64,000 nucleotides of DNA, from contig NZ_AEYF01000022.1 of NCBI RefSeq assembly GCF_000292525.1, forward strand, positions 1 through 64,000. The letters are read 5' to 3'. Positions 9,054 to 18,664 of the stretch are shown here, piece by piece (positions within the stretch are counted from its first letter, which is position 1; each line of letters opens with the position of its first letter). Under the pieces are notes generated by a model. That model did no database searches, had not been told where the DNA came from, and saw only the letters and a list, made by a program, of their open reading frames with translations. The position numbers and the translations under genes were made by a program. Origin of the DNA: Rhizobium sp. CCGE 510 (GTDB lineage: Bacteria; Pseudomonadota; Alphaproteobacteria; Rhizobiales; Rhizobiaceae).

Positions 9054-10600
9054 CCATGACGATGAGGCCAAGAGAGCGGCTGTTGTTCGAGGGGGCGGAC
9101 TGGGACTTTTCAACGCTCCAGCGTATCCACGACGCCTGCGAGGAGATCGCGCTTAACGAACTCGGCCTGGACGTCTATCCCAACCAGATCGAAGTCATCA
9201 CCTCCGAACAGATGCTCGATGCCTATTCCTCGACCGGCATGCCGCTCTTTTATCGCCATTGGTCCTTCGGCAAGCACTTCGCGCATCACGAAGCCTTCTA
9301 CCGTCGTGGCATGCGCGACCTTGCCTACGAGATCGTCATCAACAGCTCTCCCTGCATTTCCTACCTGATGGAGGAGAACACGGCGACGATGCAGACGCTC
9401 GTCACCGCGCATGCCGCCTTTGGCCACAACCACTTCTTCAAGAACAATTATCTCTTCAAGCTCTGGACCGATGCGGAGGGCATCCTCGATTATCTCGACT
9501 TCGCCAAGGGTTATATCACCCGCTGCGAAGAACGTTATGGCGAGACGGCGGTCGAGCGGACGCTGGATGCGGCGCATGCGCTGATGTCGCACGGGGTGCA
9601 CCGATATGCGGGCAAGACCACCATCGACCTTCGCCAGGAGGAGAAGCGGCAGCAGGAGCGTCGCGCCCACGAGGAGCAGATGTTCAACGATCTGTGGCGA
9701 ACGGTGCCCGTCGGCAAGGCCAAAAAGGCGAGCGACGGCGGTTTGGAAAAGCGCCGCGCCGCGCTCGGCCTTCCACAGGACAACATTCTCTATTTCCTCG
9801 AGAAAACCGCGCCGCGGCTGCAGCCATGGCAGCGCGAGATCCTTCGCATCGTCCGGCATGTCGCACAATATTTCCATCCGCAGCGGCAGACCAAGGTGAT
9901 GAACGAGGGAACCGCCACCTTCGTCCATTACCAGATCATGAACCGGCTCCACGAGCGGGGGCAGATCAGCGACGGCAACTTCCTCGAATTCTTGAAGTCG
10001 CACTCCAATGTCGTGTTCCAGCCGAGCTACGACGACCGGCGGTTCTCGGGCTTCAACCCCTATGCGCTTGGTTTCGCGATGATGCAGGATATCGAGAGGA
10101 TCGTTACGACGCCGACGGAAGAAGACCGGGCATGGTTCCCCGATATATCAGGGCGAGGCGATGCGATGGCGGTCCTGCGCGACATCTGGGCCAATTACCG
10201 GGACGAGAGTTTCATCAGCCAATTCCTGAGCCCGAATCTGATCCGCCAGTTACGGCTGTTCCATCTTTACGATGATCCGGAGCAGACCGAAGGGGTGCTG
10301 GTTTCGGCGATCCACAATGAGCGCGGATACCTGCGCATCCGCCGCCAGCTCTCCCGCGAATACGATATCGGCTGGACCGATCCGGCAATCGATATCGTCG
10401 ATGTCGACCTCGCCGGTGACCGCCGCCTATTGCTGCAACATATCATGATGAATGGCAGCTATCTTCAGGAAGCCGACACCAGGCTCGTCCTGCAACACCT
10501 CGCTGATCTCTGGGGCTACGACGTGTTGCTTCAGGAAATCGATGGCGCGAATACCGTGGCCAGAGAACATTCAGCAAGCCCACGCAAGATCATCCAATAA
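9050..10600 (+). CDS. SpoVR family protein
   Basis: The 516-residue product closes the prkA operon and overlaps the stop of the preceding gene in an ATGA arrangement, which points to translational coupling. It matches the SpoVR family in length and in blocks such as YPNQIEVITSEQMLDAY, YRHWSFGKHF and the NEGTATFVHYQIMNRLHE segment, a His- and Glu-rich core. Bacillus SpoVR affects spore cortex formation; in a non-sporulating rhizobium the role is unknown and presumably stress related. Confidence 0.92.
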   Translation: MTMTMRPRERLLFEGADWDFSTLQRIHDACEEIALNELGLDVYPNQIEVITSEQMLDAYSSTGMPLFYRHWSFGKHFAHHEAFYRRGMRDLAYEIVINSSPCISYLMEENTATMQTLVTAHAAFGHNHFFKNNYLFKLWTDAEGILDYLDFAKGYITRCEERYGETAVERTLDAAHALMSHGVHRYAGKTTIDLRQEEKRQQERRAHEEQMFNDLWRTVPVGKAKKASDGGLEKRRAALGLPQDNILYFLEKTAPRLQPWQREILRIVRHVAQYFHPQRQTKVMNEGTATFVHYQIMNRLHERGQISDGNFLEFLKSHSNVVFQPSYDDRRFSGFNPYALGFAMMQDIERIVTTPTEEDRAWFPDISGRGDAMAVLRDIWANYRDESFISQFLSPNLIRQLRLFHLYDDPEQTEGVLVSAIHNERGYLRIRRQLSREYDIGWTDPAIDIVDVDLAGDRRLLLQHIMMNGSYLQEADTRLVLQHLADLWGYDVLLQEIDGANTVAREHSASPRKIIQ

Positions 10601-10763
10601 TCGGCCGTTATGCTGACGGGCAATGATGAGTAATTATCGGTGGCGACAAAGCCAAAGCCTTAGTAGGTTACCGCCGTTGCAATCGCCCACTTGATCTCCA
10701 GTCGACCAGTTTCAGCCTTTGCAGCGATCTTTCCGGGGGTGGATAGGGCGGAGACGAGAGACC

Positions 10764-11672
10764 ATGAGTGAAACGCGGCGCAAGCTGACGACGATCTTCT
10801 GTGCTGACGTGCAGGACTATACCCGGCTGATGGGGGCTGACGAGGAGGGGACGCTTGCGGCGCTGAAGCGTTGCCGGGAAGCGATGGGGCGCCTGATCGA
10901 AAGCCATGGCGGCCGTGTCATCAATACCTGGGGCGACGGGCTGATCGCCGATTTCCCGAGCGTGGTCGAAGCGGTGCGCGCGGCTGTCGATACCCAGAAC
11001 GAACTTGCCGGCTTCAACGCCCGCCGCCCGACGGACGGGCGCATGCTGTTCCGCATCGGCATCAATCTCGGCGACGTGATCGTCGAAAACGACGATATCT
11101 ATGGCGACGGTGTCAACATTGCCGCGCGACTTCAGGCCTCGGCTGCGGCCGGCGGCATCGTCATATCCAGTACCGTCTACGACCAAGTTCGCAACAAGGT
11201 CGCGGTCGGTTTCGAGTTTCTCGGGCCGCTGATGGTGAAGAACGTCGATGAAGGCGTGCCGAGCTACGCGGTGAAGATCGGCGACGCCAAGGACGAGACG
11301 CCGCCTCCTCAACGATCCGGCCCGGCGCGACTGCTGCCGGCGGCTGAGATCGCCGAGGCAAGACCGGTACCTGGCAGACGCAGGCTGTTCGGTGTGCTCG
11401 GTGTCATCGCCGCTGTTCTGATCGGCATCAATCTTTTGTCGTGGCAGGGCGTTTTCTGGGCGTGCTTTCCGGTGCTCGGCCTCGCCGTCGTCGCGGCGCT
11501 CGCCTGGAACCGCGACCAGACGCGGTTCAACCGCAGGATCGCCTCGCTGGCGATCGTGGCGCTTGGCATTGCCGGCATCAACCTCCTCAACTGGACGGGA
11601 CAGTTCTGGGCGGTGTGGCCGATACTGGGGATTGCGGCTGTGATGGGCCTGCGGTGGTCGATGCGCCGCTAA
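10764..11672 (+). CDS. Membrane class III adenylate/guanylate cyclase
   Basis: The 302-residue protein has a class III cyclase domain at residues 5-170: metal-binding Asp15 in FCADVQDYT, Asp58 in NTWGDGL, and the transition-state Asn118/Arg122 in VNIAARLQ. It should make cAMP or cGMP in the cytoplasm. Unusually the membrane part is C-terminal: after a Pro-rich linker come hydrophobic segments built from a duplicated unit (221-248 and 271-298), both containing GINLL-W--FW. The ATG at 10764 was chosen because the cyclase fold starts there. The gene is monocistronic and followed by a repeat element. Confidence 0.88.
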   Translation: MSETRRKLTTIFCADVQDYTRLMGADEEGTLAALKRCREAMGRLIESHGGRVINTWGDGLIADFPSVVEAVRAAVDTQNELAGFNARRPTDGRMLFRIGINLGDVIVENDDIYGDGVNIAARLQASAAAGGIVISSTVYDQVRNKVAVGFEFLGPLMVKNVDEGVPSYAVKIGDAKDETPPPQRSGPARLLPAAEIAEARPVPGRRRLFGVLGVIAAVLIGINLLSWQGVFWACFPVLGLAVVAALAWNRDQTRFNRRIASLAIVALGIAGINLLNWTGQFWAVWPILGIAAVMGLRWSMRR

Positions 11673-11800
11673 AGCATGTCGCGCAAAAGTGTGCAGCGGT
11701 TTTCCCAGGCAAAGTGCGAAGCGCTTTTGCCGCAACGACATGCGTAAAAACAAAGAGCTAAAGCGCGAGGGGCGAATCTGAGAGATCGCGACGCGCTTTA
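11671..11800. repeat. Rhizobial mosaic intergenic repeat, copy A
   Basis: The element begins with AAGCATGTCGCGCAAAAGTG just after the cyclase stop. It contains an inverted pair GCATGTCG / CGACATGC around two CGCTT/GCACTTT-like blocks, then a run AAAAACAAAG, and ends in a palindrome with TAAAGCGCG / CGCGCTTTA arms (11759-11800). Read in reverse it aligns with the elements at 25131-25225 and 49811-49908, so it belongs to a dispersed family. It may also act as a terminator for the cyclase gene. Confidence 0.7.
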
Positions 11801-12066
11801 GAAATCCAACCACATCGGCAGCGATTCTGTACGGCATCTCGCCCGACAATCGGCGGTGTCAAACACATGGCAAGGGCTTGTTCAAGCAAAAGTGAGCGGC
11901 CGGGTTATTTCCATTCTTTGCTGATATTACAAATCGGTAATGCCGGCTGCTTATGCTTGCCGGTAGACTGTAAACGCGCGATATTGTCGCATCAGACGGA
12001 ATCTTGATCCCGCAGCGCCTCTTTCGACCGACCCTGGTCCAACCTCGAGTCCCTCCGGAGACGTGA
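11801..12066. other. Intergenic region upstream of the RND operon
   Basis: This stretch precedes the efflux operon and should contain its promoter. No regulator gene adjoins the operon, and I could not identify an operator. Confidence 0.3.
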
Positions 12067-13275
12067 ATGGCCTTTTGGAAGCAGTTTATACTTTCTCTGA
12101 TCGTCATTGTTGCCGGCTTCGCCGCATGGGTTTTCTTTGTGCCCGGTGCCGGCGATACGATGCGCGATGCAGGCATACCAAACAGCATCGTTTCCAAGAT
12201 CGCGCCAAAGACTGAGGGGACGGCGGATGCCGACGCTCCCGCCGCCCGGGCGCAAGGGCAGCAACGTGGCGAGGGACAGGGGCAGAACCGCCGCAATGGC
12301 GGCGGGCGCAACAGCGCTATCCTCGTTGCGACGCAGGCCGTCGTCCAGGGCGTCGTCAACGACCGGCTGAACGCCATCGGCACCGGTGACGCCATCCGCT
12401 CGGTCGCGGTCACGCCGCAGGCATCGGGCACGATCCGCGAAATCCTCATCAAGTCGGGCGACAGGGTGAAGGCCGGCCAGGTGCTCGCCACGCTCGACAG
12501 CGAGGAGCAGGTGATCGCCCGCGGCCAGGCTGATGTGGCAGTCAAAGCTGCCGTCGAGAAATCCAATCTCTATCACAACATCAAGTCCAGCGTGTCGCGC
12601 ATGGACGTGTTCGATTCCGAGATCGCCGAGCAGGGGGCGCGGCTGCAGCTGCAGGCCGCCGAACTCAATCTCGCAAGGCGTAACATTATCGCGCCGATCG
12701 ACGGCATCGTCGGCATCGTACCGGTCAACATCGGCGACAACGTCACGACAAGCATCCCGATCGTCACGCTCGACGACCGTTCGGAAATCCTCGTCGACTT
12801 TTGGGTGCCGGAGCGCTTCGCCAACACGGTGTCGGTCGGCCAACCGGTCGAGGCGATGTCGGTGGCAAAGCCCGGACAGGTATTTTCGGGCATGGTCGAA
12901 GCCGTCGACAACCGGATCGACGCGGCAAGCCGCACGCTTCGCCTGCGCGCCAAGATCGGCAACAGTTCGGATGAGCTGCGCGCCGGCATGTCCTTCAGCG
13001 TCAGCATGAAATTTGCCGGCGACAAATATCCGGCAGTCGATCCCGTGTCGGTGCAGTGGGATTCGCAGGGCTCCTTCGTCTGGCAGGTCAACGACGACAA
13101 GTCGCACAAGGTGCGGGTCAGTGTCGTGCAGCGCAATCCGGATTTCGTGCTCGTCAAAGCCGATCTCAAAGATGGCGACAAGATCGTGACGCAGGGCCTG
13201 CAGCGCGTGCGTGAAGGCGGGGCGGTGCGTGTGAGCGCCGATACCGCAGCGAATGCGGAGGTCGCCACCCAGTGA
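12067..13275 (+). CDS. RND efflux periplasmic adaptor (membrane fusion protein)
   Basis: The 402-residue protein has an N-terminal membrane anchor (FILSLIVIVAGFAAWVFF) and an Ala/Gln/Gly-rich linker. It then has the HlyD/AcrA-type biotinyl-lipoyl halves: GTIREILIKSGDRVKAGQVL before a helical hairpin and NIIAPIDGIVGIVPVNIGDNV after it, with beta-barrel and membrane-proximal domains following. It should bridge the inner-membrane pump encoded next to an outer-membrane channel. The pump gene overlaps its stop codon (GTGA). No outer-membrane factor is encoded nearby, so a TolC-like partner elsewhere is presumed. Confidence 0.92.
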   Translation: MAFWKQFILSLIVIVAGFAAWVFFVPGAGDTMRDAGIPNSIVSKIAPKTEGTADADAPAARAQGQQRGEGQGQNRRNGGGRNSAILVATQAVVQGVVNDRLNAIGTGDAIRSVAVTPQASGTIREILIKSGDRVKAGQVLATLDSEEQVIARGQADVAVKAAVEKSNLYHNIKSSVSRMDVFDSEIAEQGARLQLQAAELNLARRNIIAPIDGIVGIVPVNIGDNVTTSIPIVTLDDRSEILVDFWVPERFANTVSVGQPVEAMSVAKPGQVFSGMVEAVDNRIDAASRTLRLRAKIGNSSDELRAGMSFSVSMKFAGDKYPAVDPVSVQWDSQGSFVWQVNDDKSHKVRVSVVQRNPDFVLVKADLKDGDKIVTQGLQRVREGGAVRVSADTAANAEVATQ

Positions 13276-16200
13276 GCGTGACCGAGATCCATCAGGACAG
13301 GCCGTCGGGCAAGCAGAGCTTTACCGCGCTTTTCGTTCGCCGGCCAATCCTGGCGCTGGTGTTCAACACGCTGATGGTCGTCGCCGGCCTTGCGGCTTAC
13401 GTCGGTGTCGAGGTGCGTGAACTGCCGGATGTCGACCGTCCCGTCGTCACCGTGCGCACGACCTTCGACGGCGCATCGCCGCAGACGATCGACCAGGAGC
13501 TAACCAAGGTGATCGAGGGCGCGGTGGCGCGCGTCAGCGGTCTGAAATCCATCTCATCGACCTCTTCCTTCGGCCAGAGCCGGGTGACGCTGGAATTCTC
13601 CGATGCGATCGATCTCGCCGTCGCTGCCAACGACGTGCGCGACGCGATCGGCCGCATCACCCAGAACCTGCCTGATGAGGCGGATGCGCCGCAGATCGTC
13701 AAGGCGGATTCGGATTCCTCGGCGATCATGCGCCTTGCCGTTACCTCCACCAAGCTCAACATGGACGACCTGACACAACTCGTCGAAAACGAGGTGGTCG
13801 ATCGCCTCGCCTCAGTCGACGGCGTCGCCGACGTCGAGGAATACGGCGACCAGGAGAAGGTCTTCCGCGTCGATGTCGACCAGGGCGCGCTGGCGAGCCG
13901 GGGGCTCACCATTGGCGACCTGACGAAGGCGCTCGACAATGCCGCACTCGACGTGCCGGCGGGATCGCTGAAGAGCAATACGCAGGATATCGTGGTTCGC
14001 GCCACCGCCAACCTGCAGACGCCGGCAGATTTTTCCAAGCTCATGCTGCAGGACCGTGTCAGGCTTGGCGACGTCGCGACGGTGACGCTCGGGCCGCGAG
14101 ACGGCGAAACAGCGCTGCGCTCCAACGGCAAGCCGGGCATCGGCCTCGGCATCATCCGTCAGGCACAGTCGAACACGCTGAACATCTCGACCGGCGTCAA
14201 GGCTGCCGTCGAGCAACTGTCGAAGACGCTGCCGGAGGGCACGACGATCGCGATCACCAGCGACGACGCCGTCTTCATCCAGGGTGCGATCCATGAGGTA
14301 GTGCTGGCGCTGGTGCTCGCCGCCGTCATCGTCACCGCTGTCATCTATCTCTTCCTGCGCGACTGGCGCGCGACGCTGATCCCGGCGGTCAGCATGCCGG
14401 TGGCGCTGATCGGCACGCTGGCGGCGATCTACATGGTCGGCTTCTCGATCAACATTCTGACGTTGCTCGCGATCGTGCTGGCGACCGGCCTCGTCGTCGA
14501 CGACGCGATCGTGGTGCTTGAAAACATCGTGCGGCGGCGCGCTGAAGGCATGGGGCCGCGCGCGGCCGCCGTGCTTGGAACACGCGAGGTGTTCTTCGCT
14601 GTTATCGCCACGACCGCGACGCTGGCGGCCGTGTTCATACCGCTATCCTTCTTGCCGGGACAGGTCGGCGGCCTGTTCCGTGAATTCGGCTTCGTGCTCG
14701 CCTTCTCCGTCGGGCTGTCGTCGATTGTGGCGCTGACGCTCTGCCCGATGCTTGCCTCGCGCATGCTGACCAAGCCGATGATCGAGGATCACGGCGCGCT
14801 CGGCCGTTTCGGCGGGGCGCTCGCCCGCCTCTATAAATGGGCGCTGCACGGCTGCCTCAACGCCCCCTTCGTCGTCATCCTGTTTTCGGTAATCCTCGCC
14901 GGCGCGGCACTCGTCGCCTTTTCCACAGTCAAGAGCGAGCTGACACCCGAAGAGGACCGGTCGATGGTGATGATGCGGCTGACGACGCCGCAAGGATCGA
15001 GCCTCGAGTATACGCGCGACAAGATGCAGCTCGTCGAGGAATATCTGCAGCCGCTGGTCGATAACGGCGACATCCGCAACGTCTTCTCGATCTCCGGCCA
15101 GGGTGGTTCGCTGAACAGCGGCTTTATGGTTTTGACGCTCGCTCCCTGGGGAGATCGCCATCGGACGCAGGCGGAAATTGTCGCCGACATCAACCAGGCG
15201 GCATCAAGGGTGCCGGCGCTGCGCGGCAACGCCATCTCCTCCAACAGCCTGCGCATCCGCGGCGCTGGCAGCGGCTTGCAGATGGCGTTGATCGGCAATG
15301 ATCACGAGGCGCTGACGGCGGCCGCCGCCAAGCTGGTCCAGGCACTCGACGCCACCGGCCAGTACGACACGCCGCGCCTGACCAACGAGCCCAGCCAGGC
15401 CCAGGTGTCGGTGGCGATCGACCGCGAACGCGCTTCCGATCTCGGCATCGACATAACCGGGCTTTCGACGGCGATCCAGTCGCTGCTCGAAGGGCGCTCG
15501 GTGGTCGATGTCTTTGTCGACGGCGAATCCTATCCCGTGCTTCTGACTTCGACGACGCGGCCGATCGACGATCCGACCGACCTCGAGAACGTGTTCCTGA
15601 AAACCGGCGACGGCAAGATCGTGCCGATGTCGGTGATCGCCACGATGAAGGAAGGTTCGGTCGCGCCGCAGCTCAACCGCGAGCAGCAGTTGGCCTCGGT
15701 CGCAATCACCGCCGGCCTTAGAGACGGCATGTCGCTCGGCGATGCGGTCAAGCAGGTGACTCAGCTTGCGCAGCCGTTGCTGCCGGCTGGCGCACGTCTG
15801 CTGCCGCTCGCCGAAGCCGCGACGCTGGAGGAAAATTCAAGCGGCATGGCGCTGACCTTCGGCTTTGCCATCGTCATCATCTTCCTGGTGCTGGCGGCGC
15901 AGTTCGAGAGCGTGCTCTCCTCGCTGATCATCATGTCGACGGTACCACTCGGCCTTGCCTGCGCCGTCTTCGCGCTTGTTATCACCGGCTCCAGCCTCAA
16001 CATCTACAGCCAGATCGGCCTGGTGCTGCTCGTCGGCGTCATGGCGAAGAACGGCATTCTGATCGTCGAATTCGCCAATCAGCTGCGCGACCGGGGCGAG
16101 GACGTGCGCTCGTCGATTGAGAAGGCCTGCGCGTTGCGCCTCCGTCCTGTCATGATGACGATGATCGCCACCATCCTCGGCGGCGTGCCGCTGGTCTTTG

Positions 16201-16427
16201 CCCATGGCGCGGGTGCCGAAGCGCGCGTCGCGCTTGGCTGGGTGATCGTTGGTGGTCTCGGCTTCGCGACGCTAGTGACGCTATTCATCACGCCGGTCGC
16301 CTATCTGCTGCTTGCCCGCTTCGCCAAGCCGCACGCTCATGAAGAAGCGCGCCTGCACGAGGAGATGGCGGTCGCCACTCGGCCGCGCGCAGCACCCGAC
16401 GAGGAGCAGCTTCAGGCCGCCGAATAG
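13272..16427 (+). CDS. RND family efflux pump inner-membrane subunit
   Basis: The 1051-residue protein is a full-length HAE1-type RND transporter of the AcrB/MexF class, which exports drugs or lipophilic compounds using the proton gradient. It has TM1 after LFVRRPILALVFNTLMVV, a large porter domain, a central transmembrane bundle with the proton-relay pair in GLVVDDAIVVLENIVRR, a second porter half, and a C-terminal bundle. It starts at a GTG that overlaps the adaptor stop codon, so the two are translationally coupled. Substrate cannot be told from sequence. Confidence 0.94.
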   Translation: MSVTEIHQDRPSGKQSFTALFVRRPILALVFNTLMVVAGLAAYVGVEVRELPDVDRPVVTVRTTFDGASPQTIDQELTKVIEGAVARVSGLKSISSTSSFGQSRVTLEFSDAIDLAVAANDVRDAIGRITQNLPDEADAPQIVKADSDSSAIMRLAVTSTKLNMDDLTQLVENEVVDRLASVDGVADVEEYGDQEKVFRVDVDQGALASRGLTIGDLTKALDNAALDVPAGSLKSNTQDIVVRATANLQTPADFSKLMLQDRVRLGDVATVTLGPRDGETALRSNGKPGIGLGIIRQAQSNTLNISTGVKAAVEQLSKTLPEGTTIAITSDDAVFIQGAIHEVVLALVLAAVIVTAVIYLFLRDWRATLIPAVSMPVALIGTLAAIYMVGFSINILTLLAIVLATGLVVDDAIVVLENIVRRRAEGMGPRAAAVLGTREVFFAVIATTATLAAVFIPLSFLPGQVGGLFREFGFVLAFSVGLSSIVALTLCPMLASRMLTKPMIEDHGALGRFGGALARLYKWALHGCLNAPFVVILFSVILAGAALVAFSTVKSELTPEEDRSMVMMRLTTPQGSSLEYTRDKMQLVEEYLQPLVDNGDIRNVFSISGQGGSLNSGFMVLTLAPWGDRHRTQAEIVADINQAASRVPALRGNAISSNSLRIRGAGSGLQMALIGNDHEALTAAAAKLVQALDATGQYDTPRLTNEPSQAQVSVAIDRERASDLGIDITGLSTAIQSLLEGRSVVDVFVDGESYPVLLTSTTRPIDDPTDLENVFLKTGDGKIVPMSVIATMKEGSVAPQLNREQQLASVAITAGLRDGMSLGDAVKQVTQLAQPLLPAGARLLPLAEAATLEENSSGMALTFGFAIVIIFLVLAAQFESVLSSLIIMSTVPLGLACAVFALVITGSSLNIYSQIGLVLLVGVMAKNGILIVEFANQLRDRGEDVRSSIEKACALRLRPVMMTMIATILGGVPLVFAHGAGAEARVALGWVIVGGLGFATLVTLFITPVAYLLLARFAKPHAHEEARLHEEMAVATRPRAAPDEEQLQAAE

Positions 16428-16698
16428 AGTTCACATCAGACTCAAGCGCCGCCGGATCCCATCTGGCGGCATTTTCATGGGTTATGAACCTTACGAAACA
16501 AGATAAATTTCTTCCGAAGTTTAGCCGTTTGTTAAGCATAAACGGCAATGATCGTCACCAGTAACCCGCTGGTCTTCGTCATTTCTTGAAGGCTGCAATT
16601 CGCTGGCGTTTCAGCGACCCGGGACATGAATGTCCGCGCGGCAACGGTTCATTTCTTGTTTAGTTTGCGTCCTGTTTGCGTTTTGGAGTTTAGTTCCC
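16428..16698. other. Intergenic region upstream of flagellin
   Basis: The stretch holds the flagellin promoter region. A TTAG-N7-TTAAG element at 16521-16536 resembles the CtrA site TTAA-N7-TTAAC with one mismatch in each half. CtrA control of motility genes is established in alphaproteobacteria, but this match is weak. Confidence 0.3.
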
Positions 16699-17697
16699 GT
16701 GAGTATTTATCAGCGCGTCTCCGTGGACGCGGCGCTTCATGTGCTGCGCGATATCAACCGGAATATGACGGTCACGCAGAACCATATCACGACCGGTATG
16801 CGTGTCGCAAAAGCCGCCGACAATGCCGTCTACTGGTCGGTCGCCACCACCGCGCGGACTGACAACAAGGCGGTTTCGGCCATTCAGGATGCGCTCGGCA
16901 TGGCGGCTGCGACCATGGGCACTGCCTATACCGGCGTTCAGAACGTCATCGACGTCGTCTCGGAGATCAAGGCCAAGCTGGTTGCTGCAACCGAAGACGG
17001 TATCGACAAGAACAAGGTCGATGAAGAGATCAAGCAGTTGCAGGAGCAACTGCGCAGTGTTTCTGAATCAGCGACCTTCAATAGCGATAATTGGGTGATC
17101 CTCAACAACGACGCGACGCCGACGCAGCCGCGCCAGATCCCGGCCTCCTTCATCCGCAATGCCGACGGGACGGTCTCCGTCGGCATGCTGAGCTATCATA
17201 TCGACACGACGCCGGTCGGAGCCACGACCTCCAAGGATGCGCGCTATCTGATCGACGACCGTGCCACCGGTACTGGTGAATATGGCGTCCTGACCTCGTC
17301 CAATTTCGCCACCGAACTCGGCGCCGCACAGAACTACGTGTTGATGACGAGCAAGAACGGCACCACGGCCGGCCAAGTGGTGATCTCGGTGGCAACCGGT
17401 ATGACGAAAGGCCAGATCGGGCAGATGATCAGCGTCGTCGATGCCGCGCTGACGCAGCTGACGACAGTCGGTTCGGCCTTCGGCGCGCTGGAAAAACGCA
17501 TCAACCTGCAAAACGACTTTGCCACCAAACTGCACGATAACAACACCGCCGGCATCGGCCGGCTCGTCGATGCCGACATGGAGGAGGAATCGAGCAAGCT
17601 CAAGGCGCTGCAGACGCAGCAGCAGCTCGGCTTGCAATCGCTGAATATCGCCAATGCCACTTATGATACGGTCAGGCAGCTGTTCCAGAATTTCTAA
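16699..17697 (+). CDS. Flagellin
   Basis: The 332-residue protein has the conserved flagellin N-terminus (SIYQRVSVDAALHVLRDINRNM, then TGMRVAKAADNAVYWSVATT, the D0/D1 helices). It also has the matching C-terminus (LQTQQQLGLQSLNIANATYDTVRQLFQNF). The central variable domain is of the short rhizobial type. No other flagellar gene is nearby, so this is one of the scattered accessory flagellins known in R. leguminosarum rather than the main fla cluster. I chose the GTG at 16699 because the frame upstream encodes a hydrophobic stretch foreign to flagellins. A valine codon instead of ATG would lower its expression. Confidence 0.9.
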   Translation: MSIYQRVSVDAALHVLRDINRNMTVTQNHITTGMRVAKAADNAVYWSVATTARTDNKAVSAIQDALGMAAATMGTAYTGVQNVIDVVSEIKAKLVAATEDGIDKNKVDEEIKQLQEQLRSVSESATFNSDNWVILNNDATPTQPRQIPASFIRNADGTVSVGMLSYHIDTTPVGATTSKDARYLIDDRATGTGEYGVLTSSNFATELGAAQNYVLMTSKNGTTAGQVVISVATGMTKGQIGQMISVVDAALTQLTTVGSAFGALEKRINLQNDFATKLHDNNTAGIGRLVDADMEEESSKLKALQTQQQLGLQSLNIANATYDTVRQLFQNF

Positions 17698-17719
17698 GTG
17701 ATCACCCAGCGACCTCTCT

Positions 17720-17771
17720 CTGACCTCATCCTTAGGCGCCCCTAAGGGCCCTCGAAGGACCGGGCTGGCCA
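17720..17771. repeat. Short rhizobial intergenic palindromic element
   Basis: The segment CTCATCCTTAGGCGCC, followed by CTAAGGGCCCTCGAAGGA, carries a CTTAGG / CCTAAG inverted repeat. It resembles a very common rhizobial intergenic element of the form CTCATCCTGAGG...CCTCGAAGGA. It lies 20-70 bases after the flagellin stop and may help end transcription, though there is no T-run. Confidence 0.45.
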
Positions 17772-17948
17772 ACGGCGCTCAGTGGTGTCGGCGTGGCCGA
17801 TCCATTAAAACTGGTGATATCAGCGCGTTCCCGCAACATGGCTGCTGTTTCGGCGACTGAAATTCCCCTATCAAGAGGGCATCTTCATTTTCTTGCCGCA
17901 ATCCTTGCCATTTGCTCGCATCAGCTTTGAACGGAGACCGTCCTGTCC

Positions 17949-18614
17949 ATGATCAAGAAATTCCTACTTTTGGCTGTTGCAGCAAGCTATCTCAGCGCTT
18001 GCACGACAACCGATCCCTATACCGGTGAACAGAAGGTTTCCAATACGGCGGGCGGCGCAGCGCTTGGCGCCCTCGGCGGCGCTCTCGTCGGCGTGGCTGT
18101 CGGCGGCGGCGGCCACGGCAAGCGCAACGCAGCGCTGATCGGCGCGGGCGTCGGCGCACTCGCCGGCGGCGCGATCGGCAACTACATGGACCAGCAGGAA
18201 TCCGAGCTTCGCGCCCAGCTCGAAGGCACCGGCATTTCGGTGACCCGCAACGGCGACAACATCATCCTCAACATGCCGTCGAACATCACCTTCGACGTCG
18301 ACCAGGACGCGGTGAAGCCGGGCTTCTATCCAACGCTGAATTCGGTGGCGATCGTGCTGCGCAAATTCAATCGCACGCTGATCGACGTCAACGGCCATAC
18401 GGATTCGACCGGCAGCCTGCAGCACAATCAGGATCTGTCGCAGCGCCGCGCGCTTTCTGTTGCCGATTATCTCGGCGGCCAGGGAATCGACCAGCGCCGC
18501 GTCTCCGCCGTCGGCTTCGGCCCGTCGCAGCCGGTCGCCTCCAACGCCAGCGAGGCCGGCCGCGCTCAAAACCGCCGCGTCGAAATCCAGATCGCGCCGA
18601 TCACCCAGGGCTGA
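17949..18614 (+). CDS. OmpA-family outer-membrane lipoprotein (YiaD-like)
   Basis: The 221-residue protein has a lipoprotein signal peptide ending in the lipobox LSAC (Cys18). A glycine-zipper region follows (GGAALGALGGALVGVAVGGG and GAGVGALAGGAIGNYMD), then a C-terminal OmpA peptidoglycan-binding domain with NGHTDSTGS and LSQRRALSVADYL. It should sit in the outer membrane and tether it to the cell wall. A strong intrinsic terminator follows at once. Confidence 0.92.
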   Translation: MIKKFLLLAVAASYLSACTTTDPYTGEQKVSNTAGGAALGALGGALVGVAVGGGGHGKRNAALIGAGVGALAGGAIGNYMDQQESELRAQLEGTGISVTRNGDNIILNMPSNITFDVDQDAVKPGFYPTLNSVAIVLRKFNRTLIDVNGHTDSTGSLQHNQDLSQRRALSVADYLGGQGIDQRRVSAVGFGPSQPVASNASEAGRAQNRRVEIQIAPITQG

Positions 18615-18637
18615 GCCGGATTTTTCAGTCTTTGAAG

Positions 18638-18663
18638 CGGCCGGGCTATGCCCGGCCGTTTTT
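18638..18663 (+). terminator. Intrinsic terminator after the OmpA-like lipoprotein gene
   Basis: A 9-bp perfect stem CGGCCGGGC / GCCCGGCCG with a three-base TAT loop is followed by five T residues. It lies 24 bases after the lipoprotein stop and just before the 3' end of the convergent DUF2000 gene. The T-run is only on the plus-strand side. Confidence 0.85.
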
Positions 18664-18664
18664 G

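Noticed and set aside
10668..11849. A 393-codon minus-strand open frame across the cyclase gene
   Set aside because: Its translation is Arg/His/Asp rich with no family resemblance, while the plus strand encodes a clear class III cyclase with all catalytic residues. It is an antisense shadow of high-GC codon use.
16521..16536. CtrA site upstream of the flagellin gene
   Set aside because: TTAG-N7-TTAAG has a mismatch in each half-site. Such partial matches are expected by chance, so it is noted only in the intergenic entry and not claimed as a site.
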